From assembly GCA_037903355.1 (NCBI GenBank), contig JBAJFE010000038.1:2542001-2606000 (forward strand): a stretch of 64,000 nt of DNA, in the 5' to 3' direction. The stretch's first letter is position 1, and every line of letters begins with the position of its first letter. A model generated the notes under the pieces. It saw only the letters and a list, made by a program, of their open reading frames with translations, made no database searches and was not told where the DNA came from. Both the position numbers and the translations under genes were made by a program. Shown here in pieces: positions 21,113 through 32,124 of the stretch. This DNA comes from Trichuris trichiura (taxonomy: Eukaryota > Nematoda > Enoplea > Trichinellida > Trichuridae).

Positions 21113-21400
21113 TTCATCTTTGAAGTGTATTTTTGTACGGTAGCTGTCCCGTTGGATGTACCAAACTTATAACAGCTCCGTAGCTTTCGAGTGGTGAGCC
21201 ACCCGTCCTCAACGGTATTAAAATAAATGCGATTCACAAATATAAATGACATTTATTTTAATGCCGTTGAGGACGGGCCAAGCACGACCTGAAAGCTACG
21301 GAACTATTAAAAGTTTGGTACTTCCAACGGGACAACTGCCGTACAAAAATACACTTCAAAGATGAAAATATATAGTCCCGCACCAAAAAGTTATATCTTC
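21113..21400. mobile_element. Palindromic PLE terminal insert, 13-bp TSD
   Basis: A 288-bp insert between AGCCCTATATATT (21100-21112) and AGCCCTATTTATT (21401-21413), 12 of 13 positions equal. Its two halves are inverse copies centred near 21245 (CTTTGAAGTGTATTTTTGTACGG against CCGTACAAAAATACACTTC). Each half has a decayed hammerhead-like core, TTGAGGA ... CGAAAGC on minus (21174-21215) and TTGAGGA ... TGAAAGC on plus (21262-21303). A third related motif with CTGAGGA lies just outside at 20971-21009. Confidence 0.75.
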
Positions 21401-21762
21401 AGCCCTATTTATTCTATAATTGATCGTCGGTTCATCGCTTTAACCTGTTTAGTGTTTCTGTAAAAAACTTCAAAATTCTCTACCAGTGAAGAGACGAGAA
21501 AATTGTTAGAGAACACAACTTCATTTTACTGGACTCATTTAATTTTACTGCGTGATTAATTTTTTTCATTTATTTCTGATACAGCGAACGTACATGTACA
21601 TTATCCTTCTGTATACTTGAACTCGTATATTTTAACGAAACTGCTATTGTCAAAAAACCGGTAGAATATGCAGTGAGGGTCCAGCTTTTTCGCGTGTAAA
21701 ATTTGATAATAGTGTACAGAAGAACTATCCGTGTGCAACCACCTTTCTATTTATTTGTCACT

Positions 21763-21804
21763 GCAGAGCTTCCGGGACGAGCCTTGCCCCGTCATCAGCG
21801 CTCC
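21763..21804 (-). ncRNA. Isolated hammerhead-like motif
   Basis: Minus strand: CTGATGA, CGGGGC hairpin with GTCCCG, GAAG, CTCTGCAG. GAAA has become GAAG. No further PLE sequence was recognised around it. Confidence 0.4.
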
Positions 21805-22082
21805 AGGTAATCGAACAAACTTTTCATATTGAGAAGAGTTAATCTTCGTACAGAGGAACGGAATGTAGGCTAATACAAAAGTTCCATGACTGAACATAGA
21901 ATGTGTTGTAACGAGGGTACTGGCCTTCATTAGAGTAGTCTACGGTGTGCTTGTTTCATTGAAAAGGCCAGTGGAGTTAAAAACCAAAAGTTCCGTGATA
22001 TGGTCTTTTGTACATAGTTAGGAATCAGTAGGTCATATTTAAAGTCATACTCACAAGGCAACGAAAATTCTTCATTACTTAC

Positions 22083-22201
22083 GCACCATCATTATTATCA
22101 CCAATTGTGGCTTGCTTGTATAAGCCATAAACTTCCAGCAGTTCACTGTCCATCGGTTTGGCCTTCAAGTTCAGCAAATCAGCAGCAGCTTTCTTGAAGT
22201 C
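22083..22201 (-). CDS. Acyl-CoA-binding protein (ACBP/DBI) internal exon
   Basis: On the minus strand 119 bases encode a 39-residue piece of acyl-CoA-binding protein, a small cytosolic protein that binds long-chain acyl-CoA esters. It contains the family signature YGLYKQATIGD together with the preceding helix KKAAADLLNLKAKPMDSELLE; the Tyr and Lys of this signature contact the ligand in known ACBPs. The segment is bounded by an acceptor AG (22202-22203) after a pyrimidine-rich stretch and a donor GTAAGT (22077-22082). The exon ends in phase 2. First and last exons were not found nearby. The gypsy element starts 129 bp upstream in the presumed intron. This is the only host-like coding sequence seen. 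It could belong to an active gene or to a duplicated fragment; the intact frame and splice sites favour a real exon. Confidence 0.75.
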
Positions 22202-22329
22202 CTTAAACACAGTTTGCAAAAGGGTGCGAAGGAAAGCCAACTATAAATGTGACAGAGCGACTACTTAAACCAACCCAAGTACAAAAGCGCCTAAGAACAG
22301 AAAGATGCGCTTGTCAATTTCATCATAAG

Positions 22330-22449
22330 TGTAGTAGTATAGGAGAATGTGTGCTTCGATAGTACCTGCTTTCTGTTATAGACGAGAGAGGGGAACGAGT
22401 AAACGTGTGTGACGGGTGTGCGCAATCTCTGGCGGGCGACTCCGTAACA
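22330..22449 (+). repeat. 5' LTR of Mag-like gypsy
   Basis: 120 bp from TGTAGTAG to CTCCGTAACA. It differs from the 3' LTR at four positions (about 3.3%), so the insertion is moderately old. Confidence 0.9.
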
Positions 22450-22452
22450 ATC

Positions 22453-22462
22453 TGGCGACGAG
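22453..22462 (+). promoter_or_regulatory. Primer-binding site
   Basis: TGGCGACGAG starts three bases after the 5' LTR. TGGCGACG is complementary to the CGUCGCCA 3' end typical of many animal serine tRNAs, the usual primer of Mag elements. Confidence 0.7.
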
Positions 22463-22508
22463 TTACGTGTGAGCTGACAAGTAGAAACCGTCTGCTGTTT
22501 TCCTTCTT

Positions 22509-23261
22509 ATGACGATGACGCCGAAGACTGGACCCGGGGCCCCAGCGGAACGGCTACCCATCGCAGTCTACCGACCCTTTAATCCTGATGCCGAAGCATG
22601 GGAAACTTGGTCGCTGCAATTCCGTGGCTACATTAGCATGAACCGAATAGACGAAGACAGCATTAAGAGAAGCTGTCTCGTAGCGTCGCTCGCCCCGAAA
22701 TGCTTCGAGGAGCTGAGAAGAGCTTGTCTACCGAAATCGCCTTTCGATTTCACTTCCGCGCAGCTTGAGACACTGATGCTAAAACTGTATGGCAGTCGTG
22801 TGTTGCTGCTAAAGGAACGAGCGCAATTTTTTGGCCTGCAGCAACAGATGGATCAGACGCCAAGCCAGTTTGCAAATTACCTACACCATCGTGCTGCAAA
22901 CTGCGCCTTCGACCAGTTCAATACAGAGACGGCGTTAGTCGTTCAGTTTGTAAATGGCATTCGGAATCAATCGGTGAAAGCGAAGCTGCTTGCCAAAGGG
23001 AAAGAATTCACGCTGGAAGACGCTGTCAACTATTTACAAATTGCGGAAGATATTCAGCGCGAGGACGCCAAGCCGCCGAACGAGACTACTGACACGGAAT
23101 GTCGCGCCGTCAGCGCTCACTCGCCCAAGGGTCGCATGGATCTACGGGGGCAGAAATGCGTCCGCCGTGGCAAAGATTCCCACGACAGGCGAAGGTGTCC
23201 CTTCAAGCAGTTTAAATGTTTCAACTGCGGGCGCACTGGGCACCTTTCGCGGGTTTGCTAA
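22509..23261 (+). pseudogene. gag: Gag of Mag-like gypsy
   Basis: Encodes a 250-residue Gag, the structural protein of the retrotransposon particle. The capsid-like region includes WETWSLQFRGYI and a long helical middle. Near the end are two tandem zinc knuckles. The first reads CVRRGKDSHDRRRC, where the second Cys is replaced by Arg; the second, residues 237-250, is an intact CX2CX4HX4C knuckle (CFNCGRTGHLSRVC). The TAA at 23259-23261 follows directly, and the same frame continues open into pol. In relatives with a single gag-pol frame this position would be read through, so the TAA is probably a later mutation, though a programmed stop cannot be excluded. Confidence 0.8.
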
Positions 23262-23276
23262 CAGAGAAAGGCGAAT

Positions 23277-26200
23277 GTGGATGCAAAGCGCCAACAAGAC
23301 GGCAACTCGCGACCGGGTAGGCGCGGCAGAACGATTAATCATCTACGAAACATGACAACGTCAATGCTGCAAGTCTATCGTAATGGTACAACGAGCCCGT
23401 TCACTGTGGAAGTCACGATCAATGGGCGTCACAGCTTAATGGAACTTGACACTGGAGCAAGTGTGACAATTGGTGATTCCACATTGTGGCAGAATATTGG
23501 CTGCTCTGCACTGTCATCGCCTACTATTAAGTTACGAAGCTTCACAGGACATGTGGTTCCTTTGAAAGGCGAAGCTATGGTGTTGGTAGAATGTTGCGGT
23601 CAGCGGAAACGCTTACCAATCCGAATCGCAAAACAGTCGAAAGCAATTGTGATGGGTCGTGACTGGACCCAAGCTTTTGGAGGACAAGACTCCATGCGTA
23701 CACTGTTCGTTCAGCAAACATCGGTGGGGCAGGTAGTTAGTGAGCCGAGTCTGCAAGACTTGCTGAATCGTTTCGCCGAGTTGTTCAAACCAGGGTTGGG
23801 ACACTGCACAAAAGTCAAAGCCCATTTGGAGCTGAAAGAAGGAACCCAAGCAGTGTTCAGGAAACCGTACCCAGTGCCCTTCGCCCTGCAGGAAGTTGTA
23901 GAGGCCCAACTACAGCGGTACGTAGAGTCGGGCACGTTGTCCCCAGTGGACCGATCGGATTGGGCGGCACCAATCGTAGTGGCGAGGAAGAGCAACAACG
24001 AGATCAGGATATGCGCAGATTTCTCAACAGGGCTGAATGATAAACTCGTCACGGATTCTTATCCTATTCCTCGACCGGAAGATCTTCTTCACGTCTTAAA
24101 CGGAGGAAGGAAGTTCACGAAACTCGATTTGTCCGACGGGTACCTACAGGTGGAGCTCGATGAGGAGTCAAGGAAAATTGTGGTGATCAACACGCAGAAA
24201 GGGTTATACCAGTATAACCGGCTTCCATTTGGTGTGAAGTCCGCACCCGCGATCTTTCAAAGGGTCATGGATACGATGCTTACGGGAATCCCTCAGGCTG
24301 CAGCATACCTCGACGACATAATCATTACGGGGTCGTCAGACAAAGAGCACTTGAGTACTCTAGAAATGGTTTTGTCCTGACTGTTAGAATACGGTTTTCG
24401 CATAAAGCGAGAAAAGTGCCAATTTTTGGCGGACGAGGTTGAGTACCTCAGGCATATTGTTAGCGCCGTTGGAGTACGAGCGGATCCCAAGAAGACGGAG
24501 GCAATCCGACAGATAAAACCTCCAGGGAATGTTGCGGAGTTGCGCTCATTTTTGGGAATGGTCAATTTCTATGCACCTTTTATTCCGCATTTGACCGAAT
24601 TGGCTGCCCCACTGAATTATCTCTTAAAGAAGTCAGTTCCTTGGACTTGGAAGCAACGGGAGATCGCAGCCTTCCGAAGCATCAAGTCAATGCTGAGTTC
24701 ACCCTTGCTATTAGCGCATTATGATCCACGTCTGCCAATCGTGCTGGCAGCAGATGCTTCCAACGTTGGCGTCGGAGCGGTGTTGTACCATCGTTTGAAG
24801 GACAACAGTATCAGGGTCGTGGCTCATGCGTCGAAGACCTTGAACGACGCTCAAAAGAATTACGCTCAGGTAGAAAAAGAAGCCCTAGCCTTGGTATACG
24901 GTGTGAAAAAGTTTCATAAGTATTTATGGGGTCGAGAATTCATTTTGTTAACGGACCACAAGCCACTTGTGTCCATTTTCGGCTCGAAAAGGGGAGTCCC
25001 TCACACGGCAGCATCACGTTTAACACGCTGGTGTGTTACGTTGATGAACTATTCCTTCAAAATTGAGTACCGCAACACAAACGGTTTTGGTAACGCAGAT
25101 GGATTGTCGCGCTTACCTTTGTCTAGCGAAGATCTGTTCAGCAAGCATTTTGACCTTGAGGAAGCGGCAGGTGAGCTGATGATTCGCCAGCTGGTGGCGG
25201 ACGCAGAACGATAATTGCCAGTAACAGCTGCGGAGATAGCGCAATGCACCCGCAAAGACGGTATATTAACAAGGGTTCGACATTATACTCTGACTGGCTG
25301 GCCGACTAAGAACCCTCAGGAAAATTTAAAGCCGTTTTCCATGAAACGAGCAGAACTCAGCGTGTGTTCTGGTTGCGTGTTATGGGCAGTCCGTACGATA
25401 ATCCCGGCAGTCCTCCAGCAAACGGTACTGAAGAGTCTACATAAATGTCATCCCGGTCGGGATCGCATGTTGTCTACGGCACGACAGTTCTGTTGGTGGC
25501 CGAACATGGACAGTGAAATTGAGGATATGGTTCGACAATGTGAGACTTGTAACTTAGCTCAAAAGAATCCCCCACGCTGTGCTCTGAAGCCGTGGTCGGC
25601 GGCGGCTAATCTGTGGGAACGTGTGCATGCTGATTTGGCCGGCCCCGTGGAGGGGCGTATGTATCTTCTCTTGGTGGATTCGTTTTCCAAATGGCCAGAG
25701 GTAGTAGCTCTGCCTAATGTTACGTCAGCAAGTGTGATTGACGCACTAAAGACAATATTTGCGCATCACGGAGTCCCTCTTGTGCTCGTCACAGACAACG
25801 GGCGTCAATTTGTCTCGTCGGAATTTGCACTGTTCTGTTCGCTTAATGGAATTCGGCATGTTACCACAGCCCCGTACATGCCGCAGTCCAACGGCCAAGT
25901 GGAACGGTTCGTAGATACCTTTAAGCGCGCCTTGGCGAAGAAACAAGATGGACAGACAGCACGGGATTGCATCCGTGAGTTCCTAATGATGTACCGCAGC
26001 ACTCCACACTCTTCCATTCAATGCAGCCCATCAGAAATGCTGATGAAGCGACGGATATGGACCGTCTTGGACCTGATGACGCCAAGGGGAACGGAAAGTG
26101 TGGAAGTTAGTCGCTCCAGAATGGAACGGCAAAAACGGAACTATCAGGAGAGAAAAGCGTTTCGGGTCAACCAGACTTTATGGACGCGCGACAGGAAGCC

Positions 26201-26402
26201 AGGACAGCCGTGGACGAAAGGAAATATTGTTGGTCGCCATAGGCATGTTATGTATGTGGTCAGGGTTCGTGGCGTCCTATGGCGCCGCCATGTCAATCAA
26301 CTTCAAGCCTCAGACATGGGCACATTGATTTCCGCCCCAGAAGAAATCATACATCCAACGACATCACCCGATGATGCAGGAAGGATGAACTCCAGCACTT
26401 AG
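23277..26402 (+). pseudogene. pol: Pol of Mag-like gypsy (PR-RT-RH-IN), two stops
   Basis: One frame holds all enzymes. Protease: MELDTGAS (DTG at about residues 58-60). Reverse transcriptase: KLDLSDGYLQ, LPFGVKSAPAIFQ and YLDD (about residues 344-347). A TGA at 24378-24380 interrupts the RT end. RNase H follows (AADASNVGVGAVLYH, VEKEALALVYGVKKFHKYL, TDHKPL). A TAA at 25212-25214 precedes the integrase, which has an HHCC-type zinc domain (CHPG ... CETCNLAQ) and the catalytic residues in HADLAGP, VTDNGRQF and SNGQVERF. The TGA probably arose from CGA. All active-site residues are present, so only the stops inactivate it. Confidence 0.88.
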
Positions 26403-26417
26403 CGCGTTTGAGAAATT

Positions 26418-26430
26418 AAAGGGGGAGGAG
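26418..26430 (+). promoter_or_regulatory. Polypurine tract
   Basis: AAAGGGGGAGGAG directly precedes the 3' LTR at 26431 and would prime plus-strand synthesis. Confidence 0.8.
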
Positions 26431-26550
26431 TGTAGTAGTATAGGAGAATGCGTGCTTCGATAGTACCTGCTTTCTGTTATAGACGAGAGAGGGGAACGAG
26501 TAAACGTGTGTGACCGGTGTGCGCAGTCTCTGGCGGGCGACTCTGTAACA
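26431..26550 (+). repeat. 3' LTR of Mag-like gypsy
   Basis: 120 bp from TGTAGTAG to CTCTGTAACA, paired with 22330-22449. Confidence 0.9.
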
Positions 26551-26566
26551 ATAAAGCTTTAGGTAT

Positions 26567-26883
26567 TGTAGTAAACGCAGTTGACAAACGCAAGCAAAAA
26601 AGGGTTGTCAAACACTTTATTGTACCGACACAACACGAATCTCCCCCAGCCTTCCGCGGGTACTCCTTATATATTCCTTATCCTGGCGGGGGCTGAGCGT
26701 CACTTCGTGGGCGAGGTGACATTTGACGGACGTTTCCGGTGACCGCCCTGCGCGTCCTGACAGCTATTTCCGGTGACCACCCTGCGTGTGTCACTATCAA
26801 GGTCTGTCCTGCAGGGATCGTCGCTTTCACCGCCCGTCGTGCAGGGAGCGGTTTCCGTAATTCCCGTCGCACTTTTCGTCACA
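26567..26883 (-). mobile_element. Solo LTR with 5-bp TSD
   Basis: Bounded by TGTAGTAAAC and TTTTCGTCACA and flanked by GGTAT on both sides (26562-26566 and 26884-26888). Its first part is the inverse of the 3' part of the solo LTR at 58003-58539 (AACTGCGTTTACTACA end, the CGGTGACC/CGCAGGG repeats), which sets the orientation as minus. No internal retrotransposon sequence remains. Confidence 0.8.
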
Positions 26884-26888
26884 GGTAT

Positions 26889-26931
26889 ACCGAAGCTTTC
26901 GGCTGTTTAACCGTTCATTCGTCATCAGTGG
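26889..26931 (-). ncRNA. Hammerhead-like motif next to solo LTR
   Basis: Minus strand: CTGATGA, long AATGAACGG/CCG region, GAAA, GCTTCGG. It abuts the TSD of the solo LTR, so the LTR seems to have landed in a PLE terminal fragment. Confidence 0.45.
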
Positions 26932-27385
26932 TTCAACTAACTAACATACACAGTTTCTTTTTACGGGACCATAGACTCTCATGATTACAAGTTTTATTTT
27001 CCTCATTTACGGCAGGCTCCGGTCAATCAGAGATACGTATACCGAAGCTTTGACTAACGGGACCTTGTCTGACATGTTTGATCTGATCACTGTCGCTGAT
27101 TTGTGGGTGTGTTACCGTCGCGACAGGTCAGTTCAGCGCTCGCTCTACCGTCTGACTAACGTGTTGGGAACAAAGCTTGACGGCTCAAGATGGAGCTGAC
27201 AGCTGCGATCTCAGCCGAAGTTAGTCAGATGGAGGGCTTGCAACCATGAAGACCGACCTGGCGTTGAAGACCAGTCTTGGAGTGAGTTGAAAGCACCGAC
27301 TGAAACGCTTATAACAAAAAAAGTTATTTGATGAATGTTGGAAGGTTGCGCCTTCGAAGTCAAGCATGATCAAAGAAACTTTATT
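26932..27385. other. No gene recognised
   Basis: Contains phrases repeated at a distance (GTATACCGAAGCTTT at about 26885 and 27038, and CTGACTAACG-type phrases at about 27045 and 27150), probably PLE terminal debris. No protein is seen. Confidence 0.4.
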
Positions 27386-27393
27386 GGTTATTC

Positions 27394-28559
27394 CAGTGTT
27401 TCTCAACCTTTTTGGAGCCAGAACCCCTTTTCGCGACCTTCAACTTGCCGGGGCCCCCGTCATTCTCCCCAACGTAATTCTCCTGCTTCTGTTATCCTCA
27501 GTGCGCCCACTGTGGTTACGTTGTGCTGAATTTGTACAAGTAGTTTAACAGAATAAAAATTTTTGCGGCTTTGCTACCCGTTCGTTAGTTAAAAACGTTT
27601 ATTTCCAAACGTTTAACCCGCGGAGCTTTCGGGCCACACCGGGGCCCGTCATTAGCGCTAAGTGCGCCGCCGTCGGGTCGGTCATTATGTTAGCAAGCCA
27701 CTCCGTCCGACCGACCGTGGCGGGAACCTCAGCTGTCAGGACCATCTTGACCCGTCGGGCCGGAAAAGAAAAAAGAAGTAGTTCAACACCTGAAACAGGC
27801 TGCAGAATGTAGAATTGACTTCGCTGCTTACCGTGTATGCCAAAGAAAAAACAGTTAAGCCGGGCCGTCATTAAAAACCTTATTAACCTGCGTGTCTTGT
27901 CAGCCGCAAGTAGGACCCCACGGTTTGCGCTGTGAAAGTTGAGTGTGTGATCCATGGCTGGAAAACCTGCTGATGCGAAGTCAACGCTAAATTTTTTTTC
28001 TACATTAGAGCGAAATGGCTAGTAAGGAAGCCGGCTGCCATATACAGTGAAAGCTCCTTAACGATATTCAAAGCCGTTAACGTCTTTAATCCTTTAGTTG
28101 GCACTGAAGCCGTTCTTTTCGTATTGCTGGACTTAAGCCGGCTAATTGCAAATCAGGGAGCCTTCAGAGTACAAGCGCCGTAGTGGGTTTCTTCTTCCTT
28201 AATTTCTTGGGCTGTTAGCAATGGTAGCGCAATATGCAAGTCAGGCTGCGATGCTGTTCTCAGGGCAGCGCAACACTGAATCTAAATTCAATATTTCCTC
28301 AGAGCAAGACGACAGTCGCTTGATCTTACCTCAGTGCGACGACTGGGTATGGTGCAGTGCTACTAATTTATCCACGTCCGAGTCGATAGTCGTCCGGAGT
28401 AATCTCAGATCGCCTCGCCTCATTATCCTGAACGGCAGGATCGCTCTCGTCCTGCGGCACCGACTACCAGGGACTACCTAAATCCCAACCTTCCCAGGTC
28501 CCCCTTCAAATTTTCCAGGTCCCCCAAGGGTTCTCTGGGACCCCCGTTGGGAATCACTG
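27394..28559. mobile_element. Non-autonomous hAT element A, copy 1
   Basis: 1166 bp with ends CAGTGTTTCTCAACC and, inward from the right, CAGTGATTCCCAACG. Flanks GGTTATTC (27386-27393) and GGTTATAC (28560-28567) agree at seven of eight positions. It is nearly identical over its full length to 48953-50119. It encodes no recognisable transposase. A PLE-type hammerhead-like motif lies inside at 27617-27659. Confidence 0.85.
27617..27659 (-). ncRNA. Hammerhead-like motif inside hAT element A
   Basis: Minus strand: CTAATGA, CGGGCC/GGCCCG hairpin, AAAG, CTCCGCGG. The G of the CUGANGA box is changed to A, so activity is doubtful. The same motif is at 49177-49219. Confidence 0.45.
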
Positions 28560-28567
28560 GGTTATAC

Positions 28568-28985
28568 GGTGCAAATGGAATAGACGAATGAGCACTCATA
28601 AGCACAGTGACGTGGAGGTAGGAAAGACGGACGGAGAGACAGAGGAGGGAGAGACGACCGAGGTTAGCGAAAAAGTTTTAAATAGGGAGCGCCTAGACAG
28701 CTCCCAGACATCGTCAGTCCCACGGCCTTGGGTTAACGATATTAAACGGGTCGCAGAGTGGCCATCAATGGACACCATCCATCATCGTTAATCCTACCTT
28801 TGTTGGAGACCGACGTCCACTAACACCTTTGCTCTTTTCCTCCTGACGGGTGTCTTGTGCAGCAACTCCAACAATGATCAACGGGTTGAAAAACCTTACA
28901 AGAAGTTTTATAAAACTTGTTACGAAGAAAAAAGACTTTTTTATTTATATGTTTATACACATGCGCACGTAAATACATACATACA
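28568..28985. other. No gene recognised
   Basis: A purine-rich stretch (about 28600-28690) is followed by unremarkable sequence. No element or protein was recognised. Confidence 0.35.
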
Positions 28986-28993
28986 TAGATGTA

Positions 28994-29657
28994 CAGTATA
29001 ACCCCCATAAGTTGACCACCCAAGGGACCGGGGAAAACTGGTTAACATAGGAGGCTGTGGGTGTAAGTGGCTCGGCTGAATAGATTGCAGTTGAACCACT
29101 GTAAGTTGTGCATTCAACGGACTGGTCAAATTACTGTGAACAAACTAGCATTGCGTCAATGTACCACGTCACGGCTAAAGCGGTCAACTTCCCACTTACG
29201 GAGGTCGCCCTCCGTCGACAGCATTCGCTCAATGGGCGAATGCTGCCGACGCATAGGTGAGAGGTTATGTAATTGAGGAAACGCGCAAGCTGCGCCAGCA
29301 AGCATGGAAAAAGCATCGTCAAAGCGACGGAATCGGTTCTGTAATCAGGAATCTCCAATGCACGGTAATGAAAAACTTCGCCACTATGAGTAATAATACA
29401 TTGAGGCACTGACGGTTAACAGCTGCGAGCGACTGACACAGAGCAAACTGAAGTGGTCAACTTACAGAGTGCAAATAAGCATCGCGTCCATATACCAGGT
29501 CACGGCTAAAGCGGTCAACTTCCCATTTACAGGGGTAGTCAACGTACAGGAGTTGTCCTTGCGCTTATTAACGTGCGGATCAACCAAGTGGTCAAAATTC
29601 AGTCAACTTAGGGAGGTGGTCGACATAGGGAGGTGGTCAACTTCAGGGGTTCTACTG
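28994..29657. mobile_element. TA-flanked pogo-type MITE, copy 2
   Basis: Starts CAGTATAACCCCCATAAG and ends GGGGTTCTACTG, with TA on both sides (28992-28993, 29658-29659). The outer parts match 20296-20639. About 255 extra bases (29203-29458) lie in the middle, after which the GTCAACTTCCCA phrase is repeated. Confidence 0.8.
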
Positions 29658-29659
29658 TA

Positions 29660-30655
29660 TATTGATAACGGAATAAACATATTACGCATTACACTAGCGA
29701 CGGGACTAGAGTCTCCTGGAAGATAAGCACACCGTTCCCTGTAATGTCTCTAACAACTTTTTTATCCACTCATTTATAGGGCGTCTCTTTCGGTATTTAT
29801 ACATAGGCTTACAGGGGCCACTACTAAAGCACGTAACCCCGTAACAAGACACACTGACTATAAAGAAATTTTAACGGAAAGATAATGCTGGAAACCGTAG
29901 TTATTCTTAACGAGTGTACGTGGTTTCAATCCTGCATACCATTCTTTTCCTATGTTTTCTGCGGCAATGCCTTCACGGATCTATTCAACGCCAACTGTAC
30001 ATCGCCAGCCTCCCAATGCCACTTTTAAAAAGCTGGACGGAAAGCCTGTAACGCTGACAGAAGTGCAAGTACACTGGCCCTTCGAATTTGGCTGTTTCAG
30101 CGGCCAGTTGTACCCCCAACCTGCTGTTTCAACACTTCTGGTACCCTTGGCCTCTTACTTTTCCTGTACTATTCCGAACCGACTGGTCGACGTTGATCAC
30201 GCGCTAAAATGACATGTCCCGCAATCGCTCCCTGACCAAAGGATAAGGGTCTTGTAGGCCTCAGAAGGCGAAGGGGCTCTGAAATGTGGAAACAACCAAG
30301 TTGCTGTTGTTTAACTGCAGGCTGCAACGGCGTTGTCGAAAGGCAACAGTAAAAGGCTCTGCAGGCTTGGCCATTTGGCGCAGCCTGTTGCTGAACCGAC
30401 CGAGTCAAGTCTACCGTCCAGCATCACCCGCAACTTCCCAACGCCTTTTTAGAAATCACTGTGCTGTTTGAAGATTAATAGTTGCCAGGAAGGAAAGTAC
30501 ACCGGAAGAAACGAAGCCTCCAGATCTGCCTAAGTCTGCCGTCAGGGGCTGAGGAATCCAAGATCATCAATTACACGTCTAAGAAAGGACTCTGCTGCTC
30601 CTGAAATGACCGTTTCTCCTTATAACATCTTCATAGTGGCAACAGCTAGCCTTCG
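29660..30655. other. No gene recognised
   Basis: No family resemblance was seen in the open frames here, and no repeat ends except the Merlin-type element starting at 30656. Confidence 0.35.
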
Positions 30656-31746
30656 GGATCTAGTATGTTTGGCTCTCACCGGAAGTTGAGGCGGCAGTAT
30701 CAAAGCATACTCCGCGACTCTACAGCGTAATGATCTGTGATTAGCGGCGCAACGGGAGGCACCGTATCGTTGGGTTTAGTGAACACGTGTACAGTAGTTG
30801 GCGCGGCAGCACAATGGAGCATCAGTGGAACATGCAGTAGCTGCAGTTATTGACCGGCGGAATATTTGCCAAGGTATTCCGTTACTGACCCCTAAGAAGG
30901 AGTGAAAAACATTTAAGGTCAACTGACCGATCCGCGTCGCGTCCTGGTAGACAGCGCACAATTCATTCTGCGTTATGTCTGACCCATTGGCCTGGAATTT
31001 TGTTGCTGACCCTTAGCAAAGAGTGAAGGCGAGGAAATGAAACAGCTGCGCATGGATTCCTGGCACGGGGAGCACATTGCAGCAACAGTGTTGCATGCTG
31101 GCCTTCGGTTCATGATTCGTAGAAAACGTCGAAGGTCAACGGACCGATCCGCATCGCGTCTTGGTAAACGGTATAAGCTCATTCTGCGTTATGTTTTGGC
31201 GAAAGACACCGTGAACCGCCTGCACTGCCTACGCCAGTCTCCCCGTCCTGGTGAACGGTGTGCACGTTTCTTTACAGTTACTTTGTCTATGCGCGTTACT
31301 ATCATCAGATTGACTACTTTCACGTACTTTCACTTTACGCGTTACTCAGTCGTTGTCTTTCAGCCGTTCCAGCGTCAGAGAAATGCAGATTCGTTTTTGG
31401 CAAGCGTGCCCGTAATTTGTTGTGTCTTCATTAGACAGCATGACGATCACTCTTTTCTGCCCTCATCCAAATCTAAACCAAGAAGCACACCTTACGTTCA
31501 AGTTTAGGCTTAGACTAGGGCAGAACAGGATGACCGACAGACTTATAGTACGTCGACAGCTGGTATGGTGAAACACATCGTCGCCATCGGCAGTGTTCCA
31601 TTCTTTTAGTAAAATGCGACCTGTGCGCATCGGTGTTCCGATAATCGGATTAGGCTAGCCATTGTTCCTCTGACGTCGTAAAGCCCGCTTGACTTCCTTT
31701 GAAGTTGCCGTCTCATTTTCAGGTGGGAGACTAACATATCAGACCC
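30656..31746. mobile_element. Merlin-type non-autonomous element, 1.09 kb
   Basis: Ends GGATCTAGTATGTTTGG and, inward from the right, GGGTCTGATATGTTAG. Both are followed by an ACCGGAAG- or ACCTGAAA-like box and a GAGGCGGC/GAGACGGC box. Flanks AGCCTTCG and AGCCTTCA agree at seven of eight positions. A GTTTAGGCTTAGACTAGGG phrase at about 31503-31522 is a short form of the TTAGGC hexamer tract. Two internal segments (about 30887-30990 and 31014-31195) are divergent direct repeats. No transposase is present. Confidence 0.65.
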
Positions 31747-31866
31747 AGCCTTCATAAAAAAGAATGAAATTGCGGCTACTGCAAAAATTTCATAATCAAG
31801 GGAAAAATAATATTAACTGCAACAAGTGAAGATGCAGTCGGAATTGACAAGAGAAACAGAAAATTT

Positions 31867-32116
31867 GGATCTTGACAACATTCTTCCCCCAGGAGTAGTG
31901 GCGGCAATATCAATGGGTAATACGCGACGATAACATGGCTCTGCGGAACAACGGGAGGGACGTCTTAGTGCGGGTTACTGAACACTGGACCAACACACCT
32001 TGTGTGTAAGGCTTAGGCTAGGGCAGGACAGCACGGCCGGCAGACGTACAGTACTTCCTTGACATCTTTTGAAGTTGCCGCCACAACTCCTGGGGGGAAG
32101 AATGTTGTCAAGACCC
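31867..32116. mobile_element. Merlin-type MITE, 250 bp
   Basis: Ends GGATCTTGACAACATTC and, inward from the right, GGGTCTTGACAACATTC, nearly perfect over about 45 bases. Flanks GAAAATTT (31859-31866) and GAAAATTC (32117-32124) give an 8-bp TSD with one mismatch. It contains AAGGCTTAGGCTAGGG (about 32008-32023), the hexamer tract in its shortest form. Confidence 0.8.
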
Positions 32117-32124
32117 GAAAATTC

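Larger units (their letters stand above)
22330..26550 (+). mobile_element. Ty3/gypsy LTR retrotransposon, Mag-like, full length
   Basis: A 4.2-kb element with two 120-bp LTRs, a primer-binding site, a purine tract, and gag and pol in the usual order protease, RT, RNase H, integrase. Flanking bases are ATAAG before and ATAAA after, a probable 5-bp TSD with one mismatch. Everything from the gag ATG to the end of pol lies in one frame, broken by three stops and no frameshift. The small size, short LTRs and a serine-tRNA-type primer site point to the Mag clade. Confidence 0.9.
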
